A stretch of 64,000 nucleotides of DNA from an uncultured Mobiluncus sp. (GTDB taxonomy: Bacteria; Actinomycetota; Actinomycetes; Actinomycetales; Actinomycetaceae). Location of the stretch: NCBI RefSeq assembly GCF_902488535.1, contig NZ_CABTWO010000012.1, forward strand, positions 1 through 64,000. The letters run 5' to 3'. Positions 23,992-32,886 of the stretch are shown piece by piece (the first letter of the stretch is position 1; each line of letters begins with the position of its first letter). The translations under genes and the position numbers were made by a program. The notes below the pieces were generated by a model, which worked only from the letters and a program-made list of their open reading frames with translations, ran no database searches and was not told where the DNA came from.

Positions 23992-26545
23992 GCGCTACCT
24001 CCGCTGCCAAAGAGCGTTGACCAGCGCCGATAGCCATGTTCAGGTGGCAGGTGTCGTCCTCAACGAACATTTCGACTTGGGCGCGTGGCCAGGTCAAGAG
24101 CGGATCGAGCAGAGGGAGGTCCTGCTCGGCCAGATCAATAATCAAGTTTAGCCAGGCTGTGTCACCGTCTGGGGCGACCTCGAAGTTCACGAACACAGCC
24201 ACCTCTGCAGCCCCAATGAGCTGGTTAAAGGTGCGGTGCAAGCCCTCCAAACACCACAGGGCCACCTGCAGCTGCACAGTGCCGGTGGTCGGACCGTGCA
24301 AGCCGGCCACAGCTCCTGCGAAAGAAAAATCGGTACAGGATTGGCTCATAAACGTTGTCAGGGCGTTGACCGAAACGGTCTCTTTCTCGAAGTTCTGCAA
24401 AGTCAGCGGACCCGCGCGTTTGGCATAACCCAAGTCCATCTTGATGTTGCGCAAAATATCGGAGCGTTCGCTTTCGTCCAGCGATACGTTGAGCCGAGCG
24501 GTGTTGGCTTGAATCCGGCCCAGGGACGCGTTCATCAAGTCATCGAGCCGGTCAAAGAGGACGGGGGCATCGGCCGATTCCTCCATGTTTAACGTGGCTT
24601 CGTATTCGGCGCGCAGAATTTCGGTTTGGTGAGTCTCGCGGACGCGCAGTGCCGCCAAAGCCCGCTCCAAATCCTGCACCGCGGTGACGTCCGTTTCCCA
24701 CAGGACGTGGCCGCCGTCCACGGGACGGGTTTGGCAGTACACGGTTCGGTTCGGCTGTACCGAAGTGTCTGTGACCAGCACCGGTACCTGACAGTCCCGC
24801 AGCTGCTGACGAGTGTCTTGGTCCAGGTTGAGGGGCTGGGACGTGCGGTAATGGGGGAGCCAATCCCGGTTGACAATTTCGATGGGAATCTGGGATTTTT
24901 CAAAGAACCGCAGATACCCGCGGTTTTGCCCAATCGCCCCGATAAAGAACAGAATCTCCCACGCCAACACAAAAATCACGCAATACATTTGGACGGTTTC
25001 GGTGGCGCGAACCAGCGGGATTCGCATCGTGTACGCCACGGAATAGAACAACACCGCGAGGAACAGTATCCCGATTCCCCCCACCAGACGCAGCCAATGT
25101 CCCTTCAGTGACCACGAACCCGCGTATATGACTGCCGCGAAAACCAGCAGCGCCGCCGCGTAATACAAGTAGTATCCCGGACCGTAGCTGTAATCCACCC
25201 CGGACTGTCCGGTGCCAAAGCGCAGCACCAGGTGGTGCAAATCGTTGGTAAATACCAGCAGAATCAGAGCCGTGCCGACCCCGATAATCGTGGCGCGCAA
25301 GAAACGGTAGCCCGGCGGGCGCCCGCGGCTGGAGTGGGACATGACAAAGAACAAAATTGCGCAGGTCGTATAGATGGGGACGTAATAGTAGTACCAGGTG
25401 TAACGCTCAAAAACCCCGAGGGAGGCGTGCTTGATAATCCGCGCCATAATCCACAGGGCGAGTATTCCCGCTTGTGCCAGCACTGCCCAGCGCACATAGG
25501 TGAAAGTTGCTGTCCAAAACCGCCACCCTGCCCAAAAACTTAGGAAACACAGCAGGGCGATGAATCCTCCCAGTTCGTAGGCTTCGTTGGTGTTTTCCCA
25601 TCCCCAAGATCCGCCGTAGGTGTCGTTGTAGAGGCTGGCATCCCAGACAAATTTCTCGTAACTGTCCAGGTTAGTTACTGTTTCTGAGTGAATTTGTTCC
25701 CGAAAAGACGGGTTTGTTGAGGGGTAGTCTACGGGGTTGAAAAAACCGGGGGGTACCGCCGCCAGTGGCAAAGTTCCGTTGATGCCGTTGGGGTTGCGTT
25801 GCCAGATGCCGATTTGGGCAGTGAGCGTGGGGGCGGGGGCGTAGTGGACTGAGCGACCCACGGAGGATTGAGCCGCGAGCCGATCCGTGGTTAAGCAAAA
25901 CCAGCCGCGACGAAGCGCCTGTTCCAAATCTTGCGGGGAGGTTCCGGTCTGTAGCCTGCCCTGGCGGTTGATGTTATTCAATAGTCGTTTTGCTTGAGCT
26001 GCGGAGAAAACTTGCGTTCCCGCGGAGTCGTGACGCAAAGCCAGCGCGTTCATCAGTTCTAGCCGGGAAACTCCTCGATCGAGATAAATAGTTTTCGTGT
26101 CATCGGCTAGTTTCTGGAAATCGGTGATGGACTTGACTTTTGTGGCGCGCGAGGCCAGCACAATCGATTCTGGATAAAGTTTCGTGAACCGTCCGTCCGG
26201 TTCGGATTTCTGTGCCGAATTAGCCATGACTTCACTGGTGATCACGTAAGCGGGACCCGAACGCAACAGCTTCAGTAGTGACCACTCGCTGTGAGGCTCG
26301 ACCTTGATTCCATTTCGTTGATAGTAGTCCGTCAGACGTTGGTCAAAACTCGTAGGGACCGCCATGGTGTATTCGGTTTGAAAGGAAATCGTGCGCAGTG
26401 GAGCAAAAATCATAACCACCGCAATCAGCCCCAAGGCGAGAGCAACGCCCAAATGCGTCAGCCAGTCGTGTACCCAGGTGGGTCCTACCGAAACGACAGA
26501 AGGTGAACTGGGGAACCTATTGCGCGGATAGGGCGAGGCAGACAT
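23984..26545 (-). CDS. Large membrane sensor resembling a degenerate histidine kinase
   Basis: Protein of 853 residues. One N-terminal membrane helix (31-50) leads to an extracytoplasmic domain (about 51-322) that looks like a substrate-binding-protein fold (SFDQRLTDYYQRNGI, YVITSEVMANS). Seven or so further helices (323-540) resemble the HisKA 7TM region, then a cytosolic part (541-853). That part has the layout of a kinase, but the segments where the phospho-acceptor histidine and N-box asparagine should be (about 665-710 and 762-780) lack them, and no G-box is seen. ATG at 26545 is supported by GGGA. It lies between the response regulator and an intact kinase, so it is probably a sensory partner rather than an active kinase. 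Confidence 0.7.
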   Translation of the reverse strand: MSASPYPRNRFPSSPSVVSVGPTWVHDWLTHLGVALALGLIAVVMIFAPLRTISFQTEYTMAVPTSFDQRLTDYYQRNGIKVEPHSEWSLLKLLRSGPAYVITSEVMANSAQKSEPDGRFTKLYPESIVLASRATKVKSITDFQKLADDTKTIYLDRGVSRLELMNALALRHDSAGTQVFSAAQAKRLLNNINRQGRLQTGTSPQDLEQALRRGWFCLTTDRLAAQSSVGRSVHYAPAPTLTAQIGIWQRNPNGINGTLPLAAVPPGFFNPVDYPSTNPSFREQIHSETVTNLDSYEKFVWDASLYNDTYGGSWGWENTNEAYELGGFIALLCFLSFWAGWRFWTATFTYVRWAVLAQAGILALWIMARIIKHASLGVFERYTWYYYYVPIYTTCAILFFVMSHSSRGRPPGYRFLRATIIGVGTALILLVFTNDLHHLVLRFGTGQSGVDYSYGPGYYLYYAAALLVFAAVIYAGSWSLKGHWLRLVGGIGILFLAVLFYSVAYTMRIPLVRATETVQMYCVIFVLAWEILFFIGAIGQNRGYLRFFEKSQIPIEIVNRDWLPHYRTSQPLNLDQDTRQQLRDCQVPVLVTDTSVQPNRTVYCQTRPVDGGHVLWETDVTAVQDLERALAALRVRETHQTEILRAEYEATLNMEESADAPVLFDRLDDLMNASLGRIQANTARLNVSLDESERSDILRNIKMDLGYAKRAGPLTLQNFEKETVSVNALTTFMSQSCTDFSFAGAVAGLHGPTTGTVQLQVALWCLEGLHRTFNQLIGAAEVAVFVNFEVAPDGDTAWLNLIIDLAEQDLPLLDPLLTWPRAQVEMFVEDDTCHLNMAIGAGQRSLAAEVAHE

Positions 26546-26556
26546 GCAATCCCGAT

Positions 26557-27186
26557 TCAGCCACAGTCCGCGTCGTTGTCTTGGACCACGATATAACCGC
26601 TGGAAACCGCCCACAACGCGAGGCGCGCCACGGAAGAAAAGCCGCTTTTCGCCAGCAGCTGGGTGATGTAGGACTTGATGGTGTTTTCGCTCAAATACAT
26701 CTTTTTCGCGATTTCCTTGCGCGCATAACCCGCGCACACTAGGCGCAGCACCTGCATCTCGCGCTGGTTCAACTCGTTGGCGCCAAAACTGGGCAGGGCT
26801 GTGGCACCGGGGAAACTAGAGTCCCCCTGCATGGTCGAACGCAGCACAGCCAGCAAATCGGGGGTGGAAATGTTTTTGTACACGAAAGAATCGACCCCGG
26901 CCTCTTGGGCTTCCTGTACAAAAGCCGCATCTGGCATGGCGGTAAAGATGACGACCTTGAGGTTGGGGTGGTCCCGCTTGAGTTTGGCCGATTCGCTCAG
27001 GCCAGAAGAATTTTCCGTCACCACGTCCATCAGCACCAGGTCGACGGGGTGAATCCGCACCGAAGCGTGAATCGCGGCAGCATCGCTGAGTTTGTCGACA
27101 ACGGTAAAATCGTCCTCGGCAGCAATCGCGGACGCGAGGGAATCCAACAGGATAGTCTGATCCTCCACAATGGTTATCCGAGTCAA
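26557..27186 (-). CDS. NarL/LuxR family response regulator
   Basis: Two-domain response regulator of about 210 residues. The receiver domain (1-125) has acidic pair E8/D9, phospho-acceptor D54 (DLVLMDVVTE), the conserved Thr/Ser region VIFTAMP and Lys in FVYKNIS. The C-terminal LuxR helix-turn-helix (about 140-200) reads LNQREMQVLRLVCAGYARKEIAKKM then TIKSYITQLL. The TTG at 27186 is the best start because the receiver domain (RITIVEDQ) follows directly and AAAGG precedes it. The gene leads a three-gene - strand operon with the two sensors. Confidence 0.92.
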   Translation of the reverse strand: MTRITIVEDQTILLDSLASAIAAEDDFTVVDKLSDAAAIHASVRIHPVDLVLMDVVTENSSGLSESAKLKRDHPNLKVVIFTAMPDAAFVQEAQEAGVDSFVYKNISTPDLLAVLRSTMQGDSSFPGATALPSFGANELNQREMQVLRLVCAGYARKEIAKKMYLSENTIKSYITQLLAKSGFSSVARLALWAVSSGYIVVQDNDADCG

Positions 27187-27291
27187 TTGCCTTTCCCTTT
27201 CCGATTTTCCTATCTGTGACCGCGGTGAAGCCCTGCCGCCTGTTGCTTGCAAATTTTATCAGGGCGCCCTGGGGATTTGGTTCGAATTGCC

Positions 27292-27342
27292 GCGAAAGGT
27301 GGTGGGGGAGCCGACACGATTCCCCACCACCAACGCTTTCGC
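27292..27342 (-). terminator. Extended hairpin after the cell-wall-binding protein gene
   Basis: Nested inverted repeat: GCGAAAG (27292-27298) with CTTTCGC (27336-27342) enclosing a GGTGGTGGGG/CCCCACCACC stem. It begins 14 bases past the stop of the gene at 27356. There is no U-tract, so it may be a U-less actinobacterial terminator. Confidence 0.55.
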
Positions 27343-27355
27343 TACAGTGCCAGTT

Positions 27356-28819
27356 TTAGCTGACCGGCAGCGCAACTTCCGGCTTGCCGCCGATATTATC
27401 CGCTACGGAAAGCTGCTTGACTACTTGCCCGTCGGAAAGCAGTTCAAACAGGGGGTAAGAAGATTCTTCCACCACGCGGAAACCCCAGTCTCCATTGCCG
27501 CCCCACAGGTAGGACACGTAGGGCTGGCTCGGATTTGCGGGGTTGTAAACCACGAGGAACACCATCGTTCCGTCCACATCGCTGACATAGACGATGGCAT
27601 CGGGGTAACCGTCAGAGAAATAGTCTCCACGGTGTTGAATGCTGATGTGTGTACCCGTCGGCTTTTGCCAGCAGGCATTTTCAGTGTTCGGCATTTGTTC
27701 CATCAGGCCCCGAGATTCCGCCGCGTTCCAACTCGCGGTAGAGCAGGCCTGATCGGTGCCGAGGGGGTACAGCAGCCCCTGGACCAGGGAATTGGTGATT
27801 CCAGCAGTTTCACCGCAGGCGGCAATCTGGGCTGCTGCGTCAGAAACGACACCGCGTCCACCGACAACCGTGATGCCGTCCGCGTTCATCATCCGTGCCC
27901 ATTCATTGATTCCCGAACCATCCGGCGGGGTCAACAGGATGACCCCATCGTTGAAGGCTCCGGCCACCATGGCATCTTTCAAAGCGTGACCGCTGGCCAG
28001 ATAGACGTGGTGAACCGGGCGGGTTTGCGCCACCCAACTCGCAATGACTCTAGACGTTTCGTAACGATTCATCCCGCTGAGGCGATTCAGCTGTAAGCCT
28101 CCGGCCAGGACATTTGCCTCGGCAGCGGACACTACTCCCTCGCCACCGAGAATAACTACGCCCTGACTGGGGTGCATTGCCTGAATCTTCGCGGCCGCGG
28201 CTTGCAGGCTCGCGGGATTCGTGAAGGTCAAGATGGGTCCGTCTCTCACCACGGAAGCTGCTACAGCATCGGGTGAACCGGCCCCCGCGTTGCGGGTGAC
28301 ATAGACATGGGTCGGTTGGCCGTGAACTTGTACCCAACGATCGGCAATAGCGGAGGCGGTGGCGTTGCGGTCAGGGCCTTGCAGTCGGGAGCTGGAGATG
28401 CCGTGTTCGTCAAAAAATGTTTCTGCCAGTTGCTCGACTGCCCCGTAGCCGCCAAGTATCGTCACATTTTGATATTTTGCCAGAGTCTCGAGGTTCCAGC
28501 TCTTTCCATCGGTGAGGAGGATGGGCCCCACGCCCAAGGCGCCGCCGGGCAGCGCGTCCACAGGGTTGCGTGAGGAAGCCACCAGGAAATGGGGTGAACC
28601 CGTCGGGTAGGCGCGATTGGCCACCAGGTCGGAAGTCTCTATGGCGTTCGCCCCGCCCAGGCGATCCCAGGCGATACAGCTGTTAGCGGCGTAGGTATCC
28701 CCGGTGTCGGCACCTTGCGCCGCGGGCACCAACAAACCGGCGACAGCCAATGCCGCCACCGCGAATCCTGCTCCGGCCCGACTGAACCGAGAGGGGAAAC
28801 TTGGGAAAGAAATATTCAT
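27356..28819 (-). CDS. Secreted protein with three cell-wall-binding repeats (CW_binding_2)
   Basis: Exported protein of 487 residues with a Sec signal peptide (cleavage near PAAQGA, about residue 36). Three CW_binding_2-type repeats of about 95 residues follow, each with a D/N-R sequence, a VYLAS/VYVTR strand and a GG-G-V turn (VTILGGYGAVEQL, VVILGGEGVVSAA, ITVVGGRGVVSDA). These repeats hold clostridial and actinobacterial proteins on anionic wall polymers. The C-terminal 140 residues, with four cysteines and many aromatics (YVSYLWGGNGDWGF), are a separate domain I do not recognise. AGGAGG lies 6 bases before the ATG. Likely a surface protein. Confidence 0.85.
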   Translation of the reverse strand: MNISFPSFPSRFSRAGAGFAVAALAVAGLLVPAAQGADTGDTYAANSCIAWDRLGGANAIETSDLVANRAYPTGSPHFLVASSRNPVDALPGGALGVGPILLTDGKSWNLETLAKYQNVTILGGYGAVEQLAETFFDEHGISSSRLQGPDRNATASAIADRWVQVHGQPTHVYVTRNAGAGSPDAVAASVVRDGPILTFTNPASLQAAAAKIQAMHPSQGVVILGGEGVVSAAEANVLAGGLQLNRLSGMNRYETSRVIASWVAQTRPVHHVYLASGHALKDAMVAGAFNDGVILLTPPDGSGINEWARMMNADGITVVGGRGVVSDAAAQIAACGETAGITNSLVQGLLYPLGTDQACSTASWNAAESRGLMEQMPNTENACWQKPTGTHISIQHRGDYFSDGYPDAIVYVSDVDGTMVFLVVYNPANPSQPYVSYLWGGNGDWGFRVVEESSYPLFELLSDGQVVKQLSVADNIGGKPEVALPVS

Positions 28820-28875
28820 GGTTACCTCCTGATATAACGGACTCTCACAGGGTATCGGCGCGCCGTGAGCGAGTA

Positions 28876-28910
28876 ACCACCCAAAAGGGTGAAACCGCCC
28901 CGGTCGGTTT
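28876..28910 (-). terminator. Tandem hairpins downstream of the PAP2 gene
   Basis: AAACCG (28892-28897) pairs with CGGTTT (28905-28910), and CACCC/GGGTG (28879-28891) forms a second small stem around AAAA. Together they sit at the PAP2 stop on the minus strand. The second element's sequence recurs at 32284-32298. Confidence 0.4.
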
Positions 28911-29767
28911 TAATGGCGGGCTTGCGTGTTGACCATCGCCAGGACCAGGCCGGCTAGGCCGATGATGGTGAGGATGGAGGCGCCCGCGGTCAATAGGCCC
29001 AGCGGGGTTAGGGCGGCGGCATGCAGGGCGGCCTCGGAAAGGGGAATGTCTGTAGTCCGCAGCCAAATCACGCCAATTCCGCTGGCCCCGATGAGGGTCG
29101 CGACCAGGGAAACCAACAGGGTAACGCGGTGGGTATGTCCGAAACGTCGGTCGGTGGCTTCCCGGGGAGTCAGCACCAAACCCCAGGCGGTGGCAATGAG
29201 AATCGCGGTGAGCACATCGGAGAGGCGGTGCCACTGGTTGAGCATCACGGCGATACCGACAAAACTGGTGGTGAGCCAGCCGATAAACACGGCTACGGAA
29301 CGCCACTTGGGCACGACGACCATGACGATTCCAATCGCCGCCGTCATCGCTACCGTAGTGTGTCCGCTGGGCAGCGAGTTTGCCAAGCCTTGATAGTCCA
29401 CGCCCAAGGCGGGGCGGTGAATAATCCAGTGTTTCAGGACCTGGGTGGTCAGGTTCGCGCCCGCCACCAAAATCAGGACACGAATTCCCAGTTCACGCCG
29501 TTTTCTGGCGGCGGCTATCAGAAATACCACCCCGGTCATGGCGATGAGGGCACCCATAGAAATCGTGTCCAGCGCCGCCGTGTCGGCTCCGAACAGGAAC
29601 GGCTTGCCACGGCTGACCGCAAATCGGGTCAGGCCGTCGAAGTTTTGCCCCTTGACTGTAGCGAGGGACTGCTGGGCGATGAGCGCGGCGAGGATTGCGC
29701 AGACTACCGCCGCAACCAGTCGGAAAAGCTGGTTGCGGGTTAGCCGTGGCGCCGAGACCTCACTCAC
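28910..29767 (-). CDS. PAP2 superfamily membrane phosphatase
   Basis: Integral membrane protein of 285 residues with six or more helices. The three phosphatase motifs are visible: KHWIIHRP (KxxxxxxRP), LPSGHTTV (PSGH) and NQWHRLSDVL (the third motif with its catalytic His and Asp, although the usual leading SR is NQ). Family members dephosphorylate lipid phosphates such as undecaprenyl pyrophosphate or phosphatidic acid; the substrate is not clear. Two extra helices follow the catalytic core at the C-terminus. Confidence 0.9.
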   Translation of the reverse strand: MSEVSAPRLTRNQLFRLVAAVVCAILAALIAQQSLATVKGQNFDGLTRFAVSRGKPFLFGADTAALDTISMGALIAMTGVVFLIAAARKRRELGIRVLILVAGANLTTQVLKHWIIHRPALGVDYQGLANSLPSGHTTVAMTAAIGIVMVVVPKWRSVAVFIGWLTTSFVGIAVMLNQWHRLSDVLTAILIATAWGLVLTPREATDRRFGHTHRVTLLVSLVATLIGASGIGVIWLRTTDIPLSEAALHAAALTPLGLLTAGASILTIIGLAGLVLAMVNTQARH

Positions 29768-29932
29768 GTGTCAATCTTAGGTCGGTTATTCAGGGCGTTG
29801 CCAGCGCGGTGCGTGTTGTGCCTGTTCACAAGCGGGGTTCGCGCACGGGTACCGCGGTTACCGGTGTGTCGCGGTGTCGCCGAACACGTAACATCGCTGG
29901 GTACGCCACGCCACCGGCCTTGGGCCGTGAAC

Positions 29933-30976
29933 TTAGAACTTACCGCCCCCGGAACTAAACGACGTACCCCCGGAACTGAACGAGCCGCCACTGAAATCGG
30001 AGCTGTCGCTGCTCTTGGGACGCGCGACTTGGGTTGTGTATTCGTTCACAAAGACATCGTTGGAGCCCGTAATCTGGTCCGAACCAGGCACGACGTAATA
30101 GGTCGCTCCCGACTGCAGCTGCGCCGTATCGTGCTTTTTCCTGATCCGGCGCATCACCATGGTGCCGGCACCGCCACCGAGGGCTGCCGCCCCGGCGGCA
30201 CCGGCAGCGGTGGACTCCAGGGTCATGGGGTGAGGCAGTGGGTGACTCTCGCTGTAGGGTGTCCCGGCTTTCCATTGTTCCAGGTAATCTGCCACTTGGG
30301 TCAGGTAGACCTCCATGCCGTCGTCCCAGTGGTCATCGCCCAAGGGCTGTTTGACGTGGTAATAGAGCTTCTCGGTGCCATAAACGGTGAAGGCTTTTTC
30401 ACCATCCCCGTGACCCAGGAACCACAAATCGCGCGAGGTGGGGTTGATTACCATGAGTACCCCGTTGGCGTCCTTTTCCCCCAAGCCAAGCTGGTTGGCG
30501 TTGTAATAGTTCGCTGCCCACTGTTCCGGGGTCTGATAATTGAAATCGTCCACGGTCACGGCATAGGGCGCAATCCCGTACTTCTCAGCCAAAGCCGCCA
30601 TCTGCTTTTCCCAGCCGGCAATCTTGGATTTACTAAATACCCCGGAATGGTCACGGATGAAAGGCGCCGCGGATTTCACATCCGGCTGTCCGCCCACGTA
30701 GGGCACCTGCTCCTTATCGGGGAATTCGATGATGTCGCCTAATTCGGTATGAGTCAGTTCCGCGGAGGTAGCCGGTTCGTCGCTAGTTTCCGGGGCATCG
30801 TCCGGATTAGGGGGCGGAGTCTGCGTCGGCAGTACCCCAGGTGACGCAACCGATACAGAAAACGCGGCAGGGCTGACTTCTTCGCCCGCCGCTGCGGGCA
30901 GGGCGAAACCAACCGACGGAGCCAGAGCCACCGCTAGCGCGCCCACGGAATAAAGAATCGTCTTACGCATATTCAT
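29933..30976 (-). CDS. Secreted TPM-domain protein
   Basis: Exported protein of 347 residues: signal peptide (about 1-31), acidic Pro/Thr linker, then a TPM domain (about 105-240; FIRDHSGVFSKSKIAGWEKQMAALAEKYG, GVLMVINPTSRDLWFLGHGDGEKAF), one Gly/Ala-rich membrane segment (about 252-270), a basic stop-transfer RRIRKK and a cytosolic tail ending in a Gly/Ser-rich SGG repeat. The TPM fold is found in TLP18.3, Psb32 and MOLO1; the exact function is unknown. The GAGGTG before ATG 30976 overlaps the end of the upstream zinc-ribbon gene, so the two are coupled. Confidence 0.82.
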   Translation of the reverse strand: MNMRKTILYSVGALAVALAPSVGFALPAAAGEEVSPAAFSVSVASPGVLPTQTPPPNPDDAPETSDEPATSAELTHTELGDIIEFPDKEQVPYVGGQPDVKSAAPFIRDHSGVFSKSKIAGWEKQMAALAEKYGIAPYAVTVDDFNYQTPEQWAANYYNANQLGLGEKDANGVLMVINPTSRDLWFLGHGDGEKAFTVYGTEKLYYHVKQPLGDDHWDDGMEVYLTQVADYLEQWKAGTPYSESHPLPHPMTLESTAAGAAGAAALGGGAGTMVMRRIRKKHDTAQLQSGATYYVVPGSDQITGSNDVFVNEYTTQVARPKSSDSSDFSGGSFSSGGTSFSSGGGKF

Positions 30977-30986
30977 GATCTTCACC

Positions 30987-32195
30987 TCAATCAAAAAATA
31001 TCGGCATCAGGAACGGAATAAAGATGGCGCCAAAAATGATGGCGAGGGGGATGGCGATGCCTAACAGTCCGCCCCAGTACTTGCGCTCGGATACCGGGAA
31101 CGTGCCCACGAACTTGCCGGTTTGCCCGTTCATCGCATAGTTGTAGTTTTTGCCTTGGAAATCGACATTCATCAGCCACATCGGCAGGAACACGTATTCG
31201 AGTTCCCCGAAAGCCGGTTGGATGGAGGTGTTGATTGTCGAGACTGTGTCGTAGCCGCTGATTGAGTTCCGCAGCACTTCCTCGGTGGAGTCTTTCATGC
31301 GTTCCAAAGCGCGGGGGTTGGCGTCTTGCGCTTCCACGTCATATTTGTTGGTCATGAAGCCTGTCAGGTAGGCGGGGGAAAACGCGACCGACTTGGTGTA
31401 GTCAAAAGGTTCGATGGATTCCGTGAGCTTATCGGTGACTTTCGTGGTGCCCGCCACCGGCACGTCCAGGAAAGCGACGTTGGCGCTGCGATACACCTGA
31501 TATTCCTGATGTTGGGTGTATTCGTATTCCGAATCGGTCCAGGTGCGGATGTTTTCGCAACTAAAGTTGCCTTCACCGGCGACCGTTGCGTCATACAGCC
31601 AGTATGGCACGTAAACGCCTTGGATGTCGTCGACGCTGACCTGCTTAAACTCTCTGGGAATGAGTTTCAGCCCCTTCATGTTGGCTTTGAAAGCCTCCAA
31701 GGCCTGTTCTTTGGTCATCGCAAAGGGAATCATCCGGTCGGGGACGCGGGTGCTGGTCAGCTGTCCGGTCGCCACGAAGTTGTTGTTGCACCAGGGGCAT
31801 CGGGCGCTGACCATGTCGGGCGAACCGATGATTTCCCCACCGCAGGAATTACACTGGAACTGAGCCATTTTCTGTCCGGTCGCTTCGTCCAGATAGGTGG
31901 GCGGGGGCTCCACCCAACCGGGTTGACCCTCGGCAGGAGTGGTGGAAATCTGGGTTTCCGGGGTGGCAGCGGCTCCCGCCCCTCCGGCAGCGCCGGAGCC
32001 GCCGGCGCCGGAAGTCCCCGCCTGTTGCGCGTGCGCGGCATCGAGTTCCGCGTTGGCTTGGGAGATACCGTTGAACTGGTTGACCTCCTCGACTGTGAAT
32101 GAAGCCCCGCAAAAGCTGCACTTCATCTTGCCGCTGGGCACATCAAAGTTAATGGGAGCACCGCAGGACGGACATTTTAGCTGCACATCGCTCAC
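30987..32195 (-). CDS. Double zinc-ribbon membrane-anchored protein
   Basis: Protein of 402 residues. A TFIIB-like zinc ribbon at the N-terminus (CPSCGAPINF...CSFCGASF, residues 8-31) is followed by a Gly/Ala-rich linker and a second ribbon (CNSCGGEIIG...CPWCNNNF, about 115-140). A large beta-rich region (150-365) follows, and one membrane helix at the extreme C-terminus (GIAIPLAIIFGAIFIPFLM). Similar proteins are widespread in Gram-positive bacteria but uncharacterised. It is followed by, and translationally coupled to, the TPM protein, which suggests a shared envelope function. Confidence 0.75.
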   Translation of the reverse strand: MSDVQLKCPSCGAPINFDVPSGKMKCSFCGASFTVEEVNQFNGISQANAELDAAHAQQAGTSGAGGSGAAGGAGAAATPETQISTTPAEGQPGWVEPPPTYLDEATGQKMAQFQCNSCGGEIIGSPDMVSARCPWCNNNFVATGQLTSTRVPDRMIPFAMTKEQALEAFKANMKGLKLIPREFKQVSVDDIQGVYVPYWLYDATVAGEGNFSCENIRTWTDSEYEYTQHQEYQVYRSANVAFLDVPVAGTTKVTDKLTESIEPFDYTKSVAFSPAYLTGFMTNKYDVEAQDANPRALERMKDSTEEVLRNSISGYDTVSTINTSIQPAFGELEYVFLPMWLMNVDFQGKNYNYAMNGQTGKFVGTFPVSERKYWGGLLGIAIPLAIIFGAIFIPFLMPIFFD

Positions 32196-32333
32196 GATCG
32201 ACTGGCCTCCTTAGCTTGTATCCGCTTGGGGATGAGCAAAATTCGCTACAATCCCCAGACTAAAGTGCTGGTCAGGGGAATACACCACCCAAAAGGGTTA
32301 AATACCACCAACATTCCAATTAGGATTTTATTC

Positions 32334-32819
32334 ATGGATTTCCGAGTTGGCCAAGGTTTTGACGCGCATCGTTTTGCTGCCGGTGAGCCGGTGGCGGGCC
32401 GCCCGCTCAAGGTGGGGACCCTGTCTTTTCCTGCCCATGCGCCGCTGGAGGGGCATTCGGATGGTGACGTGGCTGCCCATGCCTTGACCGACGCCCTGCT
32501 CACGGCCGCCGGGTTGGGCGACTTGGGCACCAACTTTGGGGTGTCGCGTCCGGAGTTTGCCGGAGCCGGCGGGGAAGTGTTTTTGAGCGCGGCTATGCAG
32601 ATGCTGCACGAGGCCGGTTGGGCGGTAATCAATGCCAGCGTGACTGTTATCGGTCAGGAGCCGCGGCTCGGCCCGCGCTACGCTGAAGCTGAGGCGGCGT
32701 TGGGGAATATCCTGGGGGCGCCGGTGTCTTTTTCGGCCACGACGACTGATCGCATGGGTTTTACAGGGAATAAGGAAGGACTGGCCGCCCTGGCAATTTG
32801 TTTATTGCGTCGAAAATAA
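32334..32819 (+). CDS. ispF: 2-C-methyl-D-erythritol 2,4-cyclodiphosphate synthase
   Basis: MEP-pathway enzyme of 161 residues making the cyclodiphosphate intermediate of isoprenoid synthesis. Metal ligands D10 and H12 lie in GQGFDAHRF and the third (H49) in GHSDGDVAAHALTDAL; the C-terminal ATTTDRMGFTGNKEGLAALA is typical. The frame is open to 32226, but the family N-terminus begins at ATG 32334. The gene stands alone; its usual neighbour ispD is not in the window. A TACAAT at 32247-32252 is a possible -10. The 15-base hairpin sequence at 32284-32298 lies in the leader. Confidence 0.95.
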   Translation: MDFRVGQGFDAHRFAAGEPVAGRPLKVGTLSFPAHAPLEGHSDGDVAAHALTDALLTAAGLGDLGTNFGVSRPEFAGAGGEVFLSAAMQMLHEAGWAVINASVTVIGQEPRLGPRYAEAEAALGNILGAPVSFSATTTDRMGFTGNKEGLAALAICLLRRK

Positions 32820-32886
32820 AGTTTCGCCGCAATAGGCCGGACGGTCAGTCCTTACGTGTTATGAAGTTTTCGAGGCGAAATAGCCC

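Noticed and set aside
26557..27252. Longer ATG start at 27252 for the response regulator
   Set aside because: The additional residues (RASPRSQIGKSERERQ) are not part of a receiver domain, while TTG at 27186 sits directly before it with a suitable ribosome binding site.
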